DNA from: Candidatus Methanomethylicaceae archaeon
GTDB taxonomy: Archaea > Thermoproteota > Methanomethylicia > Methanomethylicales > Methanomethylicaceae
NCBI GenBank assembly: GCA_026414165.1
Contig: JAOAJN010000006.1
Coordinates: forward strand, 31,350-95,349
DNA: 64,000 bases
Reading direction: 5' to 3'
In this document: positions 61,361 through 64,000 of the stretch, one piece after another
How the letters are laid out: each line of letters starts with the position of its first letter
How positions within the stretch are numbered: the stretch's first letter is position 1
Translations under genes and position numbers: made by a program
Notes under the pieces: generated by a model
Databases searched by the model: none
Told to the model about the DNA's origin: nothing
What the model saw: only the letters and a program-made list of their open reading frames with translations

Positions 61361-62275
61361 GTGATTCGAATGGCTTCATTTTCGGTAAAGTCCATAGCCC
61401 GGCACCCACCAGCTGTTGTTTTCCCATCCAGTACAAAGATCATAGACGCAGTAAAGATGATGCATGAGAAGAGCGTAAGACATGCAATAGTGTCGGACGA
61501 CGGACATAGATTGGACGGCCTCGTCTCGGCTAAAGACATACTTAACTATCTTGGCGGCGGGGAGAAATTTAGAATCCTCAAGGACTTGTACCAGGGAGAC
61601 GTATACAAAGCCCTCCACTCACCCATAGAACCCATAGTCAACAAAAGCCCCATAGTGGCTCGGACAACAGACTCGCTCCCAGAGGTCATGTCCATTATGG
61701 CAAAGAAAGATATAGGGATGATCCCTCTGTTAGATGAACAGTCCAAGATCTGGGGATCTCTTTCTGAAAGGCACCTCTTCAAGCTGTTTGAAGACAACCA
61801 GATGTTTGTAAAAGTCTTTGAGGTGATGTCCAAGCCCCTTATTACGCTTGATACGAAAGCTACGCTACTCGACATCTCAAGGGTCATGATAAGCAAGGAC
61901 ATAAGGCGAATCCCAATAATGAGTGAAGGAAAACTCTGGGGAATAGTGACTGTCAAGGATATTATGAGGTTTTTGGCGAGTAGTTACGTGGAAGACGCAA
62001 TAAACATGGGGCTGTCTGAGTATATTCTTAACACCAATGTGTCCAAGATTGCGACATTAAACCCAAAAATAGTTAGTCCTGATGCGGACCTAAGCGACGC
62101 CGTTAAGATAATGAATGCAAATAACGTCGGATCGCTTATTGTGGTCTCTGCTGGAAATCCAGTGGGAATCGTGACGGAACGGGATCTCTTGCTGAAGCTC
62201 CCCAGGCTTAGAGGCGTGGAATTTATGACAGATGTTGCCAAAAATAGAGTCATTGTCGGTAGGATACACTTTTAA
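61361..62275 (+). CDS. Protein of four CBS domains
   Basis: 304 aa, start GTG at 61361 with an ATG three codons on. Four CBS units are readable: 'AVKMMHEKSVRHAIVSDDGHRLDGLVSAKDIL', 'EVMSIMAKKDIGMIPLLDE', 'DISRVMISKDIRRIPIMSEGKLWGIVTVKDIM' and 'DAVKIMNANNVGSLIVVSAGNPVGIVTERDLL', each quoted in part. No catalytic domain is attached. CBS pairs bind adenine nucleotides such as AMP, ATP or SAM, so it may be an energy or cofactor sensor. Divergent from the Cas2-like gene with 33 bases between. Confidence 0.85.
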   Translation: MIRMASFSVKSIARHPPAVVFPSSTKIIDAVKMMHEKSVRHAIVSDDGHRLDGLVSAKDILNYLGGGEKFRILKDLYQGDVYKALHSPIEPIVNKSPIVARTTDSLPEVMSIMAKKDIGMIPLLDEQSKIWGSLSERHLFKLFEDNQMFVKVFEVMSKPLITLDTKATLLDISRVMISKDIRRIPIMSEGKLWGIVTVKDIMRFLASSYVEDAINMGLSEYILNTNVSKIATLNPKIVSPDADLSDAVKIMNANNVGSLIVVSAGNPVGIVTERDLLLKLPRLRGVEFMTDVAKNRVIVGRIHF

Positions 62276-62280
62276 GGTGT

Positions 62281-63330
62281 ATGATTTCTGTAATGTCCCA
62301 TTCAGAACAAAATATGGCAAATTCTGAAAATAATTGGCTAAATTACAATAGAGTGCTTGCTTCGTTCTATGGAATTTTGGCGTTAGTGGCAATCAGCACA
62401 TATGTTTTGGCATTTGTTTTAGCGCTTTTCATGTTTTTCTCTCCCGAGGGGGTCTCCTTTGCTTATCAGAGTTACAAGACAATTAGGATAAACGTGCTAT
62501 ACTTCTGGACCGCGAGCTTTCAAATAGAGACGAGGGCATGGCAACTATTCATCGTGCTTAATATCATCTTCGCTTTGTCTTTTTGGTCGGCATTCTTTTC
62601 AAATAATAAGTTCTGTGCAGTAATAAAAGATTTGTTTGTTAGGGGAGATCTAAATGAAGTTCGAAGAAACTTCTTGATCCTAATGCCCGGGGCCTCCTCT
62701 GCGATGCTTTTGATAACCACTGCGCTGAACGTTTTGGGAGAGAGGGCGGGAGCAGGTGTAGGAGGACCGTCCTTTTCCGATCCTTTCTCAGAGATCTTCA
62801 CTCTATCTTACGCGGTGATCTCAGAGGAGATCGGATTCAGACTTGTGCCGATACTTGTACCCATAGCAATCTACCTGCTTTTCAAGACAAGAAACTCAAT
62901 AAGAGGCATGCCAAGAAGAGTCAAGATCTTTATGACTTTGGCTGCGGTGCTCAAGCCCGAGTCATACAGACGCAGGATAGGGAGTGGTGCTGACCATACG
63001 CTTACAGTTTTAAAGACGTTACTTATCGTAGCATCTTCAATCATGTTTTCTTATGCGCACATTTTGTTTGGGTCGTGGGGTTGGGGGAAGGTTCCATCAA
63101 CATTCATTGCAGGACTTGTGATAGGGTACTTTTCAGTCAGATATGGATTTGACAGTGCCATTCTTTTGCATTGGTTCTTTAACTACTATTGGAGTGCACT
63201 TTCATCAGAGATCATTCTAGGAGCCTCTTTGATAAACGAAATAGTATATATCGTTACGGTTTACTTAGGGCTTTTTACGGTCATCTATTTTGTATTTAGT
63301 TATTTGGAAAGATGCAGAACCCTAAATTAA
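62281..63330 (+). CDS. CPBP-family intramembrane metalloprotease-like protein
   Basis: 349 aa with about seven membrane helices. The CPBP (CAAX protease/bacteriocin-processing) motifs are present: EExxxR as 'SEEIGFRL' (near 180), a histidine in 'MFSYAHILFGSW' (near 258) and HxxxN in 'AILLHWFFNYYW' (near 300). It is a Rce1-like fold. The substrate could be prenylated or other membrane proteins. It starts five bases after the CBS-protein stop, so the two are probably co-transcribed. Confidence 0.83.
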   Translation: MISVMSHSEQNMANSENNWLNYNRVLASFYGILALVAISTYVLAFVLALFMFFSPEGVSFAYQSYKTIRINVLYFWTASFQIETRAWQLFIVLNIIFALSFWSAFFSNNKFCAVIKDLFVRGDLNEVRRNFLILMPGASSAMLLITTALNVLGERAGAGVGGPSFSDPFSEIFTLSYAVISEEIGFRLVPILVPIAIYLLFKTRNSIRGMPRRVKIFMTLAAVLKPESYRRRIGSGADHTLTVLKTLLIVASSIMFSYAHILFGSWGWGKVPSTFIAGLVIGYFSVRYGFDSAILLHWFFNYYWSALSSEIILGASLINEIVYIVTVYLGLFTVIYFVFSYLERCRTLN

Positions 63331-63777
63331 TCCGTAAAGTCAAAATCAGTAGACAGCGAAATAATAAGACGCGAGCACTTTGATTACCACATAATCATAA
63401 AAGAAGTTGGAGAGCCCTTAGTAAAAGAGGCTTTTGGGGACTTGTTATCAAATAAAATAGGTTCCAAGACTGCCTTGAAGATATTAAAAGAGTATTCAAG
63501 GAAGTGGAAGGACTATTTCAGACCTGCCTTGATGATATTTGCCTGTAAATCTGTTGGTGGAGATCCCTCGAAAGTCCACCCAGCAGCAAAGGCGTTGATA
63601 TTGACTAGTGGTGGACTTGATATTTATTAGGATATTATTGACGCGTCATACTTCAGAACGAAGAAAATGTACAAGACAATGGTCGGTCAGTACGGAGTTT
63701 CAAAATCGCTACTGATAGGCGACTGCCTTATCCCTCTTGGTGGAAAGGGAAGTTTGGCATTTGATTTGTTGGGTTGA
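63331..63777 (+). pseudogene. Polyprenyl (geranylgeranyl) diphosphate synthase remnant
   Basis: The frame has no start codon before a TTG at 63442, then runs 'FRPALMIFACKSVGGDPSKV', a clear polyprenyl synthase segment. It hits a TAG at 63628 exactly where the aspartate-rich DDxxD motif should begin ('LDIY', stop, 'DIIDASYF'). After the stop it continues in frame with 'GQYGVSKSLLIGDCL' and loses similarity before a TGA at 63777. Most of the enzyme (second Asp motif) is missing. The start, a catalytic residue and the C-terminal half are lost, so it is a pseudogene. Confidence 0.7.
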
Positions 63778-63997
63778 TTTTGCATCTTTGTTTATCATCC
63801 CCGCGAATGAGGTAATTAAGGTTACATTGTTACTGGCTGTTGGACCAATTTTATTAGGGCTTTATATACCATGCATGCTGACTCTGATAATAGATGGGGC
63901 GGGTTTTGAAAATAGAGGAGCTGTTGCAGGATTATTTACATTTCTGGTATTTGTACTAGCAATTTTAGTATCTACCTATTGCGGTTGGATTGTTTGA
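63737..63997 (+). pseudogene. Possible MFS transporter C-terminal fragment
   Basis: 86 codons with a TTG start that overlaps the synthase remnant in another frame. It has three hydrophobic stretches and 'GAGFENRGAVAGLFTFLVFV', reminiscent of the loop and helix near the end of MFS transporters (ERRGAVSGLF). It may be a gene fragment or a short membrane protein; evidence is thin. Confidence 0.3.
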
Positions 63998-64000
63998 GTT

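Noticed and set aside
63628-63630. TAG as a pyrrolysine codon in the polyprenyl synthase
   Set aside because: The TAG replaces a catalytic aspartate, the start is missing and the C-terminal half is lost; no pyrrolysine genes are seen. Decay explains it better.

Overview
The window is archaeal chromosome, about 64 kb, gene-dense and lying on both strands, with no rRNA, tRNA, CRISPR array or insertion sequence that I can see. A eukaryote-type topoisomerase IB, ESCRT-III/Vps4 (Cdv) division genes, RadA, an Lhr-type helicase, LysW-dependent amino-acid synthesis, TrmB and PadR regulators and TATA-box promoters point to the TACK archaea. The topoisomerase IB, as known from Thaumarchaeota and Aigarchaeota, makes a heterotrophic, probably thermophilic member of that branch the best guess. 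A peptide importer, a 2-oxoacid:ferredoxin oxidoreductase, an indolepyruvate oxidoreductase and no sign of ammonia-oxidation genes suggest peptide or amino-acid fermentation. This lineage call is inference.

Layout. 1-2.1 kb: end of an ArsR-type regulator and a DrrAB-like ABC exporter. 2-5.2 kb: flavin oxidoreductases (FNR-like, Lpd/disulfide reductase-like, thioredoxin reductase). 5.2-10.4 kb: LOG-like protein, SfsA, Lhr helicase, metallo-hydrolase. 10.4-13.5 kb: a three-gene operon that I read as a minimal archaeal Smc5/6-like complex: a short SMC ATPase with Smc5/Smc6-type head motifs, an Nse4-like kleisin and a MAGE/Nse3-like KITE protein. It is divergent from topoisomerase IB (13.8-15.3 kb). 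15.4-18.4 kb: unknown and membrane proteins. 18.4-24.9 kb: Opp/Dpp-type peptide ABC importer whose binding protein appears circularly permuted. 25-29 kb: a beta-hydroxyacid dehydrogenase and an OFOR operon led by a small zinc-finger protein. 29-33 kb: DUF362 ferredoxin-like protein, cysteine desulfurase and two small Cys-rich proteins. 33-37.3 kb: a TrmB regulator divergent from a CdvB paralogue, CdvB and CdvC. 37-43 kb: DHH phosphoesterase, lysW (missed by the ORF track), lysX, a PadR regulator, and a leuCDB/lysTU-hicdh-type operon. 43-47 kb: radA and iorAB. 47-49.7 kb: asd-lysC. 49.8-52.4 kb: a Co/Ni ECF-type importer. 52.5-57.2 kb: a MacB-like ABC system and a set of exported or membrane Cys-rich proteins including a NosL-like one. 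57.3-59.7 kb: a GltPh-family transporter and threonine synthase. 60-63.3 kb: a DUF134-like fragment, a Cas2-like/DUF2117-like fusion, a four-CBS protein and a CPBP protease. 63.3-64 kb: decayed remains of a polyprenyl synthase and possibly an MFS transporter.

The genes fit together as a peptide and amino-acid based metabolism: oligopeptides enter by Opp, 2-oxoacids are oxidised by OFOR and IOR to reduce ferredoxin, and aspartate-family and aminoadipate- or leucine-type syntheses are partly encoded here. The most interesting content is the Smc5/6-Nse3-Nse4-like operon; next are the permuted peptide-binding protein, the shared palindromic control region of trmB/cdvB, and the Cas2-like fusion. 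All family calls rest on motif reading by eye; no search was run.
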